57,586 nt of DNA. It comes from JAEUIG01 sp046349775 (GTDB lineage Bacteria > Planctomycetota > Planctomycetia > Planctomycetales > Planctomycetaceae). The notes beneath the pieces were generated by a model that made no database searches, had not been told where the DNA came from, and was given only the letters and a program-made list of their open reading frames with translations. Position numbers and translations under genes: made by a program. This document shows positions 35,740-45,742 of this stretch, piece after piece; positions within the stretch are counted from its first letter, which is position 1; each line of letters begins with the position of its first letter. Location: assembly GCA_046349775.1 (NCBI GenBank), contig JAXMBS010000035.1, forward strand, positions 1 through 57,586, in the 5' to 3' direction.

Positions 35740-38259
35740 TCACTCGGACTTGGTGGTGAACCGGAACGCCTTCAGGTGCTTGCCGCTGGCGACCAGCAGC
35801 AGCGGGGACGGTTCTCCGTCTGCCGCGCGCCAGGCGACGTCCGGGCGCTCACCCAGGCCGGCCACCTGGGCGACGACTTTGCCGCCGGTCGTCTCGAGCA
35901 CCATCACGTTTCCGCCGCGCAGGCCGACGGCCGCCCAGGCGCCGCTGGGAGCGATGCTCATCGAGTCGCAGTGGTTGGCCGAGTCGGGCATGTCGCAGGT
36001 CCAGAGCACCGTGCCTTCACCGTCCAGTGCGGCGACCTGTTCGACCTTGTCGCCGGCGCCGGCGACAATAATCGAGGCGTGGGGTCTGTCGGCGGCGAAT
36101 TTGCCGACGCGCACCATGTTGGCGTACATCGGAGTGCGCAGGTCGCTCAGATGCTTGCCGTCGCCGTCGAACAGGTGGACTTGCCCGGCGGCCGAGGTGG
36201 TGACGACCTCGACGGCCGCGTCCCCCACCACGTCCCCGGCGGATACGTGCCACACGTTTCCGATGGTCGTGGATTCCCAGCGTTTGGCGCCGTCGGCGGC
36301 GAACACATGCAGCCCCGTCGAACCGTTGTAACCGACGATCACTTCGTCCTGTCCGTCATTGTCGAGATCGGCCGCCCAGACGTCGTCGACGCCGTCGCCG
36401 CTGGTCTCCTGCCACATTTTTTTGCCGTCGGCGTCCATCGCCACGACCGATTCCCCCGCCGGCGAGCTGAAGCCGAGAAGCTGCGTGTCGGAACCGGGCC
36501 GCAGCCGCGCCGGCCTGAGGGCATTTGCCCGCTGCGGCGTGTTGAACGCTTTCTTCGCCTCGCCGTGCTCGTCGAACCGGACTCCCTGGCCCCGCTGGCT
36601 GGCGGCGAAGATGTCGCCCGTCTTCGGGTCGCTGACGACGCTCGAATACCGGCCGTCCGCCGACCAGACCTCTTCCAGCCCGGTCGGTTCAATGGGCTCG
36701 GCCGGGGATTCCTTTGCTGCCTTGGCGAGCGTTTCTTCGGCGAGGTTCTTGCCGGACAGCAGATCATCAAGTTCTTGATGCAGCGCCTGCTCGATTCCGT
36801 CGTTGTAGCCCAGGTGCACGGACTGCACGACTCCTTTCTTGTCGATCAGGACCAGCATCGGGATCCCCGGCACGCCGTAATCCTTTCCGACCGTTGAGTC
36901 TGCATCGAGGCCGATGGGGAAAGTGAGTTTCTGTTCCTCGAGAAACTTGCGGATCGTGTCCGCATCTTCGTCCTGATTCAATGCACAGAAGACGACCCCC
37001 TTATCGCGGTATTCATCGGCGACCTTCACCAGGATCGGCAGCTCCGCCACGCAGGGGCCGCACCAGGTGGCCCAGAAGTCGACCATCACAATCGATTTAT
37101 CCGCATGTTCCGCCAACTCAAAGTCCCCGCCGTCCAGCAGGGCCAGCTTGATGGCGGGCGCCGGCTTGCCGAGCAGCGGCGAGGGTTCCTGCGCTCCGCC
37201 GCCGAGGCCGCCCAGCAGATCGTCGGTTTTCTGCATGCCTTCTGCGGGCGTAAAGACAAACGCATTGGCGTCCAGCGGAGCATTGAGCTTCCAGTTCTGG
37301 AACACCTCGGTGACGACCATCTGCATGTTCTTGAATTTGTCGCCCAGTTGTTCCGCGGTCTTGGCCAGTGTCTTCGACATGTCGGCCGAAACCTTGAGCA
37401 CGACCGGATCCCCCTCGGCCGCCGTCCATAAATCCCAGTCGGAATCGTCCTGGACGAATTTGAGGTGAGTAGCCCGCACATTTCCGTCCAGCGTCTCGGT
37501 GCCGACCAACTCCGTCTTCTGCACTCGCTTCATAACCTGGGCATACGGATCATCGACCAGCAGTTGCATCGCAATGCTGGCCTGCATGCCCGTGCTCCCG
37601 CCGCCCAACAGCGGATTCGAGGCCAACTCGTCGAGTCCCTGCGGGGCCGGCCCGACGGAATATCTCTTGAGCGCAGGGATCGCTGTAAACAACTCTTTGC
37701 CGTCGCACACGAGATCAATGCCCATCACGTTAGTGGAAGTTCGGACGGCAATGCGGTTGGGCCGCTCAACAGTGATCGAGCGGCGGGTTTCCAATTCCTG
37801 TTTTATGCCCTGCGCCGTTACTTGCATCGTTTGCAGGCTGTCGACCTGCAATGACCGCGTCTGCTTGTAGAAGTCCGCGACTCGATGGAGGATCGCATCG
37901 GGGTCGCCGGTCTGCTCCCCGGCAGCGGGGGCGGGCGTTGCCGATGACTGAGAATTCGGCGTCGGCGTCGCAGGGGTCTGTGGCGGGGGAGTCTCCGATG
38001 TGGGGTTCGCTGGCGCCGGATTTGCCGGCGGCGGATTTTCCGGTGCAGGATTCACTGGTGGCGTATTCTCAGGCGTGGCCGGCGGCTCCGCTGCGGCGGG
38101 TTCCGTCGAAGTGTCCCGCGACCTGCGTTCGTCATCTTCAGACGGGGGCGCATTGGGAACCGTCGGATCCGGCGGATTCGGGACGTTCACCGGCTGGCTG
38201 CAGCCGAGCACCCCGCAAAGGACCAGTGCAGCAAGCCCGAAGAGCAGCGGCCGCGACAT
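35740..38259 (-). CDS. Lipoprotein joining a LolA-like region, thioredoxin domain and repeat region
   Basis: 839 residues from ATG 38259 (MSRPLLFGLAALVLCGVLGC). Lipobox VLGC, lipidated Cys 20. Residues ~21-125 are a Pro/Asn/Ala/Thr linker. About 130-350 resembles DUF2092 (LolA-like outer-membrane lipoprotein fold: DAILHRVADFYKQTRSLQVD, LVCDGKELFTAIPALKRY). About 360-510 is a TlpA-type redoxin/thioredoxin with VDFWATWCGPCVAELPIL (active CGPC ~400) and VPGIPMLVLIDKKGVVQSVH. The C-terminal ~300 residues have VCBS/FG-GAP and propeller-like repeats (VWAADLDNDGQDEVIVGYNG, HLSDLRTPMYANMVRVG). The combination suggests an envelope protein that senses or repairs thiols. Confidence 0.75.
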   Translation of the reverse strand: MSRPLLFGLAALVLCGVLGCSQPVNVPNPPDPTVPNAPPSEDDERRSRDTSTEPAAAEPPATPENTPPVNPAPENPPPANPAPANPTSETPPPQTPATPTPNSQSSATPAPAAGEQTGDPDAILHRVADFYKQTRSLQVDSLQTMQVTAQGIKQELETRRSITVERPNRIAVRTSTNVMGIDLVCDGKELFTAIPALKRYSVGPAPQGLDELASNPLLGGGSTGMQASIAMQLLVDDPYAQVMKRVQKTELVGTETLDGNVRATHLKFVQDDSDWDLWTAAEGDPVVLKVSADMSKTLAKTAEQLGDKFKNMQMVVTEVFQNWKLNAPLDANAFVFTPAEGMQKTDDLLGGLGGGAQEPSPLLGKPAPAIKLALLDGGDFELAEHADKSIVMVDFWATWCGPCVAELPILVKVADEYRDKGVVFCALNQDEDADTIRKFLEEQKLTFPIGLDADSTVGKDYGVPGIPMLVLIDKKGVVQSVHLGYNDGIEQALHQELDDLLSGKNLAEETLAKAAKESPAEPIEPTGLEEVWSADGRYSSVVSDPKTGDIFAASQRGQGVRFDEHGEAKKAFNTPQRANALRPARLRPGSDTQLLGFSSPAGESVVAMDADGKKMWQETSGDGVDDVWAADLDNDGQDEVIVGYNGSTGLHVFAADGAKRWESTTIGNVWHVSAGDVVGDAAVEVVTTSAAGQVHLFDGDGKHLSDLRTPMYANMVRVGKFAADRPHASIIVAGAGDKVEQVAALDGEGTVLWTCDMPDSANHCDSMSIAPSGAWAAVGLRGGNVMVLETTGGKVVAQVAGLGERPDVAWRAADGEPSPLLLVASGKHLKAFRFTTKSE

Positions 38260-38358
38260 ACAGAACCTCGCGTCGAGAGGAGAACAGCGGGCAAACCCAC
38301 GCGCCGGCAGCGGCATCACTATACCGCTGCGAACCGGCCGCCACCAACCAAGGGCTTT

Positions 38359-39765
38359 TCAGCCGATAATGCTCTGAACCACCTGGCCGTGGACGTCCGT
38401 CAGCCGGTAGTCCCGTCCGCTATAGCGATAGGTGAGACGTTCGTGGTCGATCCCCATCAGGTGCAGAATCGTGGCGTGCAAGTCGTGGACGTGGACGTTG
38501 TTCTCGACGGCATACCAGCCGAATTCGTCGGTGGCGCCGTGGACGAGACCGCCACGAATTCCGCCGCCGGCCAGCCACATCGTGAACCCGTAGGGATGAT
38601 GGTCGCGGCCGTCCCCCTTTTGCGCCACCGGGCTGCGGCCGAACTCGCCCCCCCAGAGGACAAGGGTCTCGTCAAGGAGACCGCGCTGTTTGAGATCGGT
38701 CAGCAGGCCGGCGATCGGCCGATCCACTGCGGTGCAGGCATTCGGCAATTCGGTATGGATGCCGGTGTGATGGTCCCAGCCGACAGGGCTGAATACCTCG
38801 ACGGCCCGGACGCCGCGTTCCACGAGCCGGCGTGCGAGCAGACAGCGTTTGCCGAACTGCTCGGTGCGGGATTCGTGGATGCCGTAGAGCTGCTGCGTGG
38901 TTGCGGATTCTGACTCGAGGTCGAAGGCCTCGGGCGCCTGCGTCTGCATGCGGAAGGCCAGTTCGAGCGAGGCGATCCGCGCTTCCAGCCGGCTGTCGTG
39001 GTTGCGGTTGCGCTCGTGAAGCTGGTTCAGCTCGCCGACGAGGTCCAGTTGCCGCCGCTGGCCGCTGGCCGAAATCCTGGAGTTGGCCAGATTGGCGATG
39101 GGATGTTTGGGGTCGTCGACCTTCGTCCCCTGGTAGGCGGCGGGCAGGAAACTCGCACCGTACAGTCCCGGATCCTGGCCGCCGGGGCCGATGGCAACGA
39201 ATCCCGGCAGGTTCTGGTTTTCGCTCCCGAGTCCGTACAAGAGCCACGATCCGAACGACGGTCGCGAAAACACTTGCTCGCCGGTGTGCATCTGCAGGCA
39301 AGCGTTGGCATGGTTGACGTTGTCCGCCACCACCGAACGCACGACGCAGAGATCGTCGACGCAGCCGGCGACGTTGGGCAGCAGATCACTGACGTCGATT
39401 CCCGACTCGCCATGCCTGTGAAACCCGAACGGGCAGGCCATCAGATTTTCAGTCGTGGTCCGGGCCAGCTTCGGTTTCTCAAACGGCAGCGGTTTGCCGT
39501 GATCGGCCGTGAGCCTCGGCTTGGGATCGAACAGATCGACCTGCGACGGCCCGCCCCCCATGAACAGGAAGATGACGCGCTTCGCTTTGGCCGCATAATG
39601 CAGCGGGCGGGGGCCGAACGGATTGGCGGCGTCCTCGGCGGCGAGGATTCGCTCGTCCGACAGGAGTGTCGTCAGCCCCAGCATGCCAAAGCCGTTGGCG
39701 ACGGTGGAGAGCCAGTCGCGGCGGCTGGGACAGACTCGCTGCGAGTCGATGAGATGGTGCGGCAT
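38359..39765 (-). CDS. DUF1501-domain protein, coupled to the DUF1553 gene
   Basis: 468 residues from ATG 39765 (MPHHLIDSQRVCPSRRDW). A TTG 33 bases upstream would overlap the DUF1553 stop by 4 bases. A Tat-like RRDWLSTVANGFGMLGLTTL leads the protein. DUF1501 motifs: RVIFLFMGGGPSQVDLFDPK, NANHANACLQMHTG-like NHANACLQMHTGEQVFSRPS, GENQNLPGFVAIG-like segment, RGVRAVEVFSPVGWDHHTGI, LVLWGGEFGRSPVAQKGDGR and YGFTMWLAGGGIRGGLVHG. Lies immediately after the PSD1/DUF1553 gene, the standard planctomycete pairing. Confidence 0.87.
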   Translation of the reverse strand: MPHHLIDSQRVCPSRRDWLSTVANGFGMLGLTTLLSDERILAAEDAANPFGPRPLHYAAKAKRVIFLFMGGGPSQVDLFDPKPRLTADHGKPLPFEKPKLARTTTENLMACPFGFHRHGESGIDVSDLLPNVAGCVDDLCVVRSVVADNVNHANACLQMHTGEQVFSRPSFGSWLLYGLGSENQNLPGFVAIGPGGQDPGLYGASFLPAAYQGTKVDDPKHPIANLANSRISASGQRRQLDLVGELNQLHERNRNHDSRLEARIASLELAFRMQTQAPEAFDLESESATTQQLYGIHESRTEQFGKRCLLARRLVERGVRAVEVFSPVGWDHHTGIHTELPNACTAVDRPIAGLLTDLKQRGLLDETLVLWGGEFGRSPVAQKGDGRDHHPYGFTMWLAGGGIRGGLVHGATDEFGWYAVENNVHVHDLHATILHLMGIDHERLTYRYSGRDYRLTDVHGQVVQSIIG

Positions 39766-39794
39766 CGTAGCCTCCCAGTCGTGACCGCGGTCGT

Positions 39795-42700
39795 TCAATC
39801 GAGAAACAGGAATTCGTTCGTCAGGAGCAGTGCCTGAGTATACACGTTCCAGGCGTCACCGGGTTGTTGATTGTCTTTAAAGGGTGGGGCCGGACCCGCC
39901 GCAATCTGCTCCAGGAAACCGACGCCGCGCTCGACTTCCGCGGGGGAGGGGCTGCGGCCGAAAATCCGCCGGTACAGAAACTGAATTCGCCCGGTCGCAG
40001 GGGCTTGCCCGGCGACTTCGGAGCGGCCAAGGACGCTCTTCGCCGTGTCGGTGATCAGCGGATCGTTCATCAGGTACAGCGCCTGGGGCGCGACGGTGGA
40101 GACGGCACGGCGCTCCACGTGCATCGCAGGATTGGCCGCATCGAACAGCGGGCCGAAACCCGGTGCTGTGTTACGTGTCGTCTTGATGTACAGCATCCGT
40201 CGCGGACTGGCGGCTTCGCCATCCGCTGGTCCGCCGGCGCGCGAGTCGAGTCGGTCGGCAATCGCCAGCAGCGCATCGTGGAGCGCCTCCGCCTCCAGTC
40301 GGCGCCGGTTCTGACGGCCGAAGAGGCGATTCTCCGGATCAGCATTGAGGATCTCCTCGCCGGCGACGCTCGACTGCTGGTACGTGGCCGAAAGCATGAG
40401 CAGCCTGTGCAGCGCTTTGATCGACCAGCCGGACTCGACGAGCTGTGCCGCAAGGAAATCGAGCAATTCCGCATGCGTCGGCCGTTCCCCCAGCGCTCCG
40501 AAGTTGCTCGGCGTGCGGACGAGGCCTTCGCCGAAATGATGCTGCCAGAGTCGATTGACGAGCACGCGAGCCGTCAGCGGGTTTTGGGGCGAGCCGAGCC
40601 AGCGGGCCAACTCCCGTCGTCCGCTACCCTCGTTCACGGTGAAATCAGCGCCGTTGGCCAACGCAGCGGGAATATGCCGCGGGACGCGTTCACTGAGCGA
40701 ATCGTACCGCCCGCTGACATGGATCGGTGCGTCCTGGAGACCGGGATACTGGCTGAACCTGAGGCCTCCTTCCTGAACGCCGTTAGCAAACGCAAGCGGC
40801 GGCAGGCTCTTCTTCAAGGCGTCTAACTCGGCAGCCTGATTTGCGAGGTCTGCCTGCGCTTCCGGAGTGAAGTACTTGGCGTCGTCGCGCGTCCGTACCA
40901 AGAACGGACTGCGCACGCCGGAAAGGTCATGAACCAGAGGGCTGTCGTTGCCGGAAGCAGCGACTGCGTCGCGAAGCTGAGCGGCGGCATTTTGCAGTTC
41001 GCCGCGATCGGCGGAGGCGCCTTTGGCCGCTTCGGCCCGCCAGCGGGCGAGTAACGGATCGACGGCCGGCATCCGCTCCAGCCGATGGCTGCCGGCCATG
41101 TCGAGGAACTGCCAGACCGACGTGTGGCCAAGACTGTCGGCGTGCGGATTGGATTCGAGGAAGTTTGCGGACACGTCGGCCGTCAGGTCCCACGTCGTGC
41201 CGTCGCCGGCCTCGATGCGAAATTCGACGGTCGTCACATCGTAGTGTGCGTCTCCTTGTCGCAGGCGCACCTGGAGTTGAATTTGATCTCCCGGCTGCAC
41301 TTCGATCGCCGTCAGCCGTTCGGGAGTGCGGCCGTCTGCCAGTCGTACGGTTCCTTTCGGAGACGTGCCAGATGACAGCTCGTGCCGCACGCCGTCGTGA
41401 AAGTGGTCGATCGCCCAGGCCACGCCGACGCCGTCATAGGGATCATCGTCGGTGAGTGTGCCGGTGATCCTCACGCGGGCTGCGATCGGGCTGGTCCAGC
41501 TCGCCGCGCCCCCTTCGGTGCCGGGGTTGATCGACAACGCGCGCGGCGGGAGGTTGAACGTCTCGATCGGGACATCGTACGCATTGGTATTCAGCGCCCA
41601 CCACGGCCGCTCAGCATGCGCCCGCCACGCGAGCACACCCGGTTCGCCGTCGTAGTTCGGTTCGGCGATGCTGAGCGTTTGGAAAGCACCGAGCGGCGGG
41701 CCTTTGAGGTAGTCGATCCACTGCCGGATCGCGAAACCGTGCAGTGCTTCGCGCTTCGCAAAATCGTCTACCGTCAACGCAATCTGATCCTGCGGACGGT
41801 GCTCATAGTCCCAGGCTGCCAGCAGATACCGGTCGATCTGCGGCAGCAGCCCGCGCGCGAAACCGGCGTAGTGCTGATCGACGGACGCTTGAACCTGGTG
41901 CTCGAGCGCGGCGACGTGCGCGTCATGTTCGCGATGCCGGGCGACCTCGGCCTCATCGGCCAGTGGAATCTTGAGCCGCGTCGTGCCGTGCGACAGGTAG
42001 CCTTCTTCGGGCACCACGTGGCTGCTGAAGAAGATGCCTGCGAGGCCGTAATAATCGGCCGTCGTGATCGGATCGAACTTGTGATCGTGGCACCGGGCGC
42101 AGGCGATAGTGAGACCGAGGACCGAGCGCGTCAGCGTGTCGATCTGGTCATCGACGATGTCGGTCATCCGTTTCTTGCGATCGATGCCGCTCCAGGGGCC
42201 GATCGAGAGCATTGTTGTGGCCACGATGCCGTCGGAGTTGACACTTGCCGGCTGGCCCGGACGAAGCAGGTCGCCGGCGACCTGCAGCTGCACAAACTCG
42301 TCGTAGGGCAGGTCTGCGTTGAAGGCATTGACGACCCAGTCGCGATAGCGCCAGGCCTCGTCGAACTCGTCGGTATAGCGAACGAGATCGAGCCAGTGTC
42401 GTCCCCAGCGTTCGCCGTAGTGAGGCGAGGCGAGCAGCCGGTCGACAACGGTGGCGAAGGCCGCGGGGGATTCATCCGCGAGGAAGGCGTCGAGTTCGTC
42501 GGGCGTGGGAGGGAGGCCGGTGAGGTCGAATGTGGCACGGCGGAGCAGGGTCGGTTTGTCGGCCGCCGCCGCAGGTTGCAGGCCGCGCTCCCGCAGCTTT
42601 GCCAGCACGAACCGATCGATGGGGTTGTCGGCAGACCCGGCGTCGGCGGCGACTTGCGGGACAGTTACTGCCTGGACCGGATGAAACGCCCATGTCGGAT

Positions 42701-43082
42701 CGCTGTCGGCGGCGGATCTGGCTGTCGTTGGCCAGGGAGCGCCGATCGTGATCCAGCGTTCGATGTCCGCGACAACTTCGGCCGGCAGCGGCTTGTCGGG
42801 GGGCATCTTGCGTTCTTCGCGATAGCGAATGGCGCGGACGAGCAGGCTCGCGTCCGGATCGCCCGGCACGATGGCGGCGCCGTCGTCGCCTCCGGCCAAC
42901 AGCGCCTCACGCGAGTCGACCCGCAACCCCTGGGTGGCTTTGCGAGCGCCGTGGCAACTGAAGCACCGCGCAGCGAGGACCGGGCGGATCTTCGTCTCAA
43001 AGAAGTGGTCGTCCTCCGGCCCGCCACTGGCAAGAGAGGGAAGCAAGCACAAACAGAGCCAGACAGCGATGCCCCGACGCAC
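39795..43082 (-). CDS. PSD1 cytochrome c, DUF1549 and DUF1553 domain protein
   Basis: 1095 residues from a GTG at 43082, with a signal peptide. The N-terminal PSCyt1 haem-binding region has CFSCH (C40-x2-C43-H44), then KMPPDKPLPAEVVADIERWI. DUF1549 follows (LRRATFDLTGLPPTPDELDA, HYGERWGRHWLDLVRYTDEF, CARCHDHKFDPITTADYYGL). The C-terminal DUF1553 region has LARWLGSPQNPLTARVLVNR, LWQHHFGEGLVRTPSNFGAL, GERPTHAELLDFLAAQLVES and YLMNDPLITDTAKSVLGR. A middle, less conserved beta-rich part (WDLTADVSANFLESNPHA) may bind ligands. It precedes a DUF1501 gene. Exact role is unknown; the family is nearly limited to planctomycetes. Confidence 0.88.
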   Translation of the reverse strand: MRRGIAVWLCLCLLPSLASGGPEDDHFFETKIRPVLAARCFSCHGARKATQGLRVDSREALLAGGDDGAAIVPGDPDASLLVRAIRYREERKMPPDKPLPAEVVADIERWITIGAPWPTTARSAADSDPTWAFHPVQAVTVPQVAADAGSADNPIDRFVLAKLRERGLQPAAAADKPTLLRRATFDLTGLPPTPDELDAFLADESPAAFATVVDRLLASPHYGERWGRHWLDLVRYTDEFDEAWRYRDWVVNAFNADLPYDEFVQLQVAGDLLRPGQPASVNSDGIVATTMLSIGPWSGIDRKKRMTDIVDDQIDTLTRSVLGLTIACARCHDHKFDPITTADYYGLAGIFFSSHVVPEEGYLSHGTTRLKIPLADEAEVARHREHDAHVAALEHQVQASVDQHYAGFARGLLPQIDRYLLAAWDYEHRPQDQIALTVDDFAKREALHGFAIRQWIDYLKGPPLGAFQTLSIAEPNYDGEPGVLAWRAHAERPWWALNTNAYDVPIETFNLPPRALSINPGTEGGAASWTSPIAARVRITGTLTDDDPYDGVGVAWAIDHFHDGVRHELSSGTSPKGTVRLADGRTPERLTAIEVQPGDQIQLQVRLRQGDAHYDVTTVEFRIEAGDGTTWDLTADVSANFLESNPHADSLGHTSVWQFLDMAGSHRLERMPAVDPLLARWRAEAAKGASADRGELQNAAAQLRDAVAASGNDSPLVHDLSGVRSPFLVRTRDDAKYFTPEAQADLANQAAELDALKKSLPPLAFANGVQEGGLRFSQYPGLQDAPIHVSGRYDSLSERVPRHIPAALANGADFTVNEGSGRRELARWLGSPQNPLTARVLVNRLWQHHFGEGLVRTPSNFGALGERPTHAELLDFLAAQLVESGWSIKALHRLLMLSATYQQSSVAGEEILNADPENRLFGRQNRRRLEAEALHDALLAIADRLDSRAGGPADGEAASPRRMLYIKTTRNTAPGFGPLFDAANPAMHVERRAVSTVAPQALYLMNDPLITDTAKSVLGRSEVAGQAPATGRIQFLYRRIFGRSPSPAEVERGVGFLEQIAAGPAPPFKDNQQPGDAWNVYTQALLLTNEFLFLD

Positions 43083-43305
43083 GGCGAGCCCCTCGCGTCC
43101 CCAATGGTGAACGGCCGACTGCGGCCGGTTTGTCGAGGATTTCTAATTCCATCAACCAGTATCGATACGACGCGGAATGTATGCAAGCCGCCGTGTCGGC
43201 AAAGAGTGCCCCCGACAGGCAAGCGGAATGTCCTCAGCTGGGGAAAAGCGCAACGACAACTGTCCGGAAAACTCGACGCGCGGAACACTCGAAGGTCGGG
43301 ACTGG

Positions 43306-44013
43306 TCATTCGTCGTCACTGCGTCGATCGCCATACCAGATGTCGAGCCCCTCGCGCGTGCGGACGGAGCGGGGACCCGTCAATCCGATCCGCAACAGCG
43401 TGCCGAGCACTTCACGCATCGAGTGCGTTCGCAACTTCCGGGCCGATGTCGTGACCGACTCGCGCAGAATCACGAATCGACCTTGCCGGCGCAACGCCTG
43501 GCTCATGGCGGCTTCCTCCGCGGCATAGAGCCGTTCATCGAATCCGCCGACCGCGTCGAATGCAGCCCGCGTGCAGAACAGGAAGCAGCCGCTGGCCAGT
43601 CCGCACCAGCGATAGACCGGCATGGCGATGCCCGCGAGGAGCCGCGCATAGAGTGGGACCCGGCCATCGAACCGAAATGCGCAGCCGCCCCCGATGGCGC
43701 CGTTGCGAATGGCGGCCACTGCGGCCTGGACGGCCTGGGGAGTCACGAGCGTGTCGGCATCGACAAAGATCAGGAGCGTGCCGTGTGCAGCCCGGGCGCC
43801 GGCATTGCGCGTGGCGGCGATCTGCCGATGGTTCACCGAGACGATCCGGGCGCCGCACGCGGCCCCCTCAGCGGCGGTTCCGTCGGTCGAGGCGTCGTCC
43901 GCGACGATGATCTCGTAAGGTTCGGTGAGTCCGGTTGTGGCCGACTGGATGGCGCGCAACGTGGGCCCCAGAAGCTGCTCTTCGTTGTAGGCGGGAACGA
44001 TGAATGAGATCAT
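43306..44013 (-). CDS. Glycosyltransferase family 2
   Basis: 235 residues from ATG 44013. A GT2 fold: ISFIVPAYNEEQLLGPTLRA, IIVADDASTDGTAAE with the nucleotide-binding Asp, the DxD at 85-87 (IFVDADTLV), and FDERLYAAEEAAMSQALRR, the acceptor/catalytic ED-like region. It probably adds sugars to a lipid or polysaccharide acceptor. No membrane segment, so cytoplasmic. Divergent from the secreted protein at 44054 with ~40 bp between starts. Confidence 0.82.
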   Translation of the reverse strand: MISFIVPAYNEEQLLGPTLRAIQSATTGLTEPYEIIVADDASTDGTAAEGAACGARIVSVNHRQIAATRNAGARAAHGTLLIFVDADTLVTPQAVQAAVAAIRNGAIGGGCAFRFDGRVPLYARLLAGIAMPVYRWCGLASGCFLFCTRAAFDAVGGFDERLYAAEEAAMSQALRRQGRFVILRESVTTSARKLRTHSMREVLGTLLRIGLTGPRSVRTREGLDIWYGDRRSDDE

Positions 44014-44053
44014 CACGTCCTTTCAAACTCCTGAGCCGCTTCGTAGGAGAGCC

Positions 44054-45733
44054 ATGATGTCGCCGATGTTACTACGTCGTGCTGGCGGTGGGATGCTGGT
44101 CTTGTTCGCCGTTCTTGTTGCCGCCACGTCGGTCAGCGCCGTCGATTTCCCATCGTCCACTGCCGTCGACATTGGCACGCGCAAGCAACTGCTGGTCGAT
44201 GACTTCGTGATCGCGGAAACCAAGGGCGTGACGCGCGTCGTTGGCGACGTCGAGAAGGCCAACGGCGGACAGCCGCTGGTGTTCACGCGCCGGGACGCGG
44301 ACGGCCGGCCGGTGCGGATTGACGTCTGGCCGGCGTTTGCCACCGTCTATTACGACGCGGAGCGCGGCAAGTTCCGGATGTGGTACCGGATCTCGTTCAA
44401 CGACCGCTCGCGGCGCGACGCCGTTGGGAACGTCTCGGCGTTCGACCTGGGCGTCGGGTCTGACTACCGCCGTGCGTATGCCGAGTCGGACGACGGGATT
44501 CACTTCGAGTACGTGGCCGATCTCGAAGGGCTGACGACGTCGGGCGACACCAACATGGTCGTCACGATCGACGACCATGAGTCCGACCCGGCGCATCGCT
44601 ACAAGATTGGCTACGACGCCGCCACTGAGGTGCACGCGGCGGCGCTGGCGCATTCGGCCGACGGCATTCACTGGACGCCCTACAACCACGGGCAGCCGGT
44701 CACGTATCGCGCGAACGACTTCACCAACCAGGTAACGTGGGACGAGTCGATCCGGGCGTACCGACTGCTGACGCGGACCGATTTCGGCGCTGGCGGCGGT
44801 CCGCTGGCGGATCGCGTCAATGTGCCGATCGGCGATCACCGGCTGGAGGTTCGCGGCGTGCGGTCGATGATCAATCCGGACATTAAAGCCGATCCGACGA
44901 ACTGGACGCTGGAACGTCACTGGCTGTTCGATGGCGAGGAAGTTCACCGCGCCGATCGACCGCCGATCGAGGCACTGCTGGCCGATCCTGCCTACGTGGC
45001 CCGCGTGCAACAGGAAGCGCTGCGGCGGCAGCTCTACATGATGACCGACTGGCAGCATGAAGGCGTGCATTTTGGCCTGATGGCCGTGCTGGAGTATCCG
45101 ACCGATGTCAGCGAGGGGACGGAAACCGACCCTGTCACGCGACATGAGCGGAGCATTGAGAACTACTACTTTGCGACGGGCCGCGACGGCGTGGGCTGGG
45201 ATCTGCACTGGGTGTATGCCGGCCGGCCGCTGGTTTCGCGTGGGCCAACCGGCGCGTGGGACAAGGACATGATCTTTCCCGTCACAAACATTGTGACGCA
45301 TCAGGACCAGCATTGGATTTACTACGGTGGCAACAACGAGCGGCACGGCTGCGCCGAAAAGGACATCTGGTTTGGGCGGCAGGGGAGCATTGGCCTGGCG
45401 AAGCTGCGGCTGGATGGGTTCCTCGGCTGGGAAGCCGGAGAATCGTCGGGGACACTGACGACGCGTCCGTTCGTTCTGGTGGGGCCGCATCTGGAACTCA
45501 ATGTTTCGTCGGCGAACGGAGGCAGCGTGCGCGTCGAGATGCTGGATGCCGAGGGACGAGCGATTCCCAAGTATGCAGGAGCCAACGCAGTCAGCGCGGC
45601 GGGAATCGACGATGTCCGATATCGCCCGAACTGGAAAGACCAGGCGGACCTCGCCTCGCTCGTCGGCCGCACGGTGCGCCTCCATGTCACGCTCAAGAAC
45701 GCGCGGCTGTATGCAATTCAGGTGCGCGAATAG
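44054..45733 (+). CDS. Secreted protein resembling glycosidase-type beta-propellers
   Basis: 559 residues from ATG 44054 with AGGAGA at 44045-44050. A signal peptide (GGGMLVLFAVLVAATSVSAV) is clear. The mature chain has repeated short motifs typical of five-bladed GH43/GH32-like propellers: FATVYYDAERGKFRMWYRIS, YAESDDGIHFEYVADLEG, AALAHSADGIHWTPYNHGQP, YFATGRDGVGWDLHWVYAGR. A C-terminal beta-sandwich follows (VGPHLELNVSSANGGSVRVE, VGRTVRLHVTLKNARLYAIQ). It is probably periplasmic or secreted and acts on or binds polysaccharide; no catalytic residues were identified. Confidence 0.65.
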   Translation: MMSPMLLRRAGGGMLVLFAVLVAATSVSAVDFPSSTAVDIGTRKQLLVDDFVIAETKGVTRVVGDVEKANGGQPLVFTRRDADGRPVRIDVWPAFATVYYDAERGKFRMWYRISFNDRSRRDAVGNVSAFDLGVGSDYRRAYAESDDGIHFEYVADLEGLTTSGDTNMVVTIDDHESDPAHRYKIGYDAATEVHAAALAHSADGIHWTPYNHGQPVTYRANDFTNQVTWDESIRAYRLLTRTDFGAGGGPLADRVNVPIGDHRLEVRGVRSMINPDIKADPTNWTLERHWLFDGEEVHRADRPPIEALLADPAYVARVQQEALRRQLYMMTDWQHEGVHFGLMAVLEYPTDVSEGTETDPVTRHERSIENYYFATGRDGVGWDLHWVYAGRPLVSRGPTGAWDKDMIFPVTNIVTHQDQHWIYYGGNNERHGCAEKDIWFGRQGSIGLAKLRLDGFLGWEAGESSGTLTTRPFVLVGPHLELNVSSANGGSVRVEMLDAEGRAIPKYAGANAVSAAGIDDVRYRPNWKDQADLASLVGRTVRLHVTLKNARLYAIQVRE

Positions 45734-45742
45734 CGGACGACG

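Noticed and set aside
41382..43454. A 690-codon plus-strand open frame
   Set aside because: Antisense to the DUF1553 gene; no recognisable motif, and the minus-strand protein has a haem motif and domain signatures.
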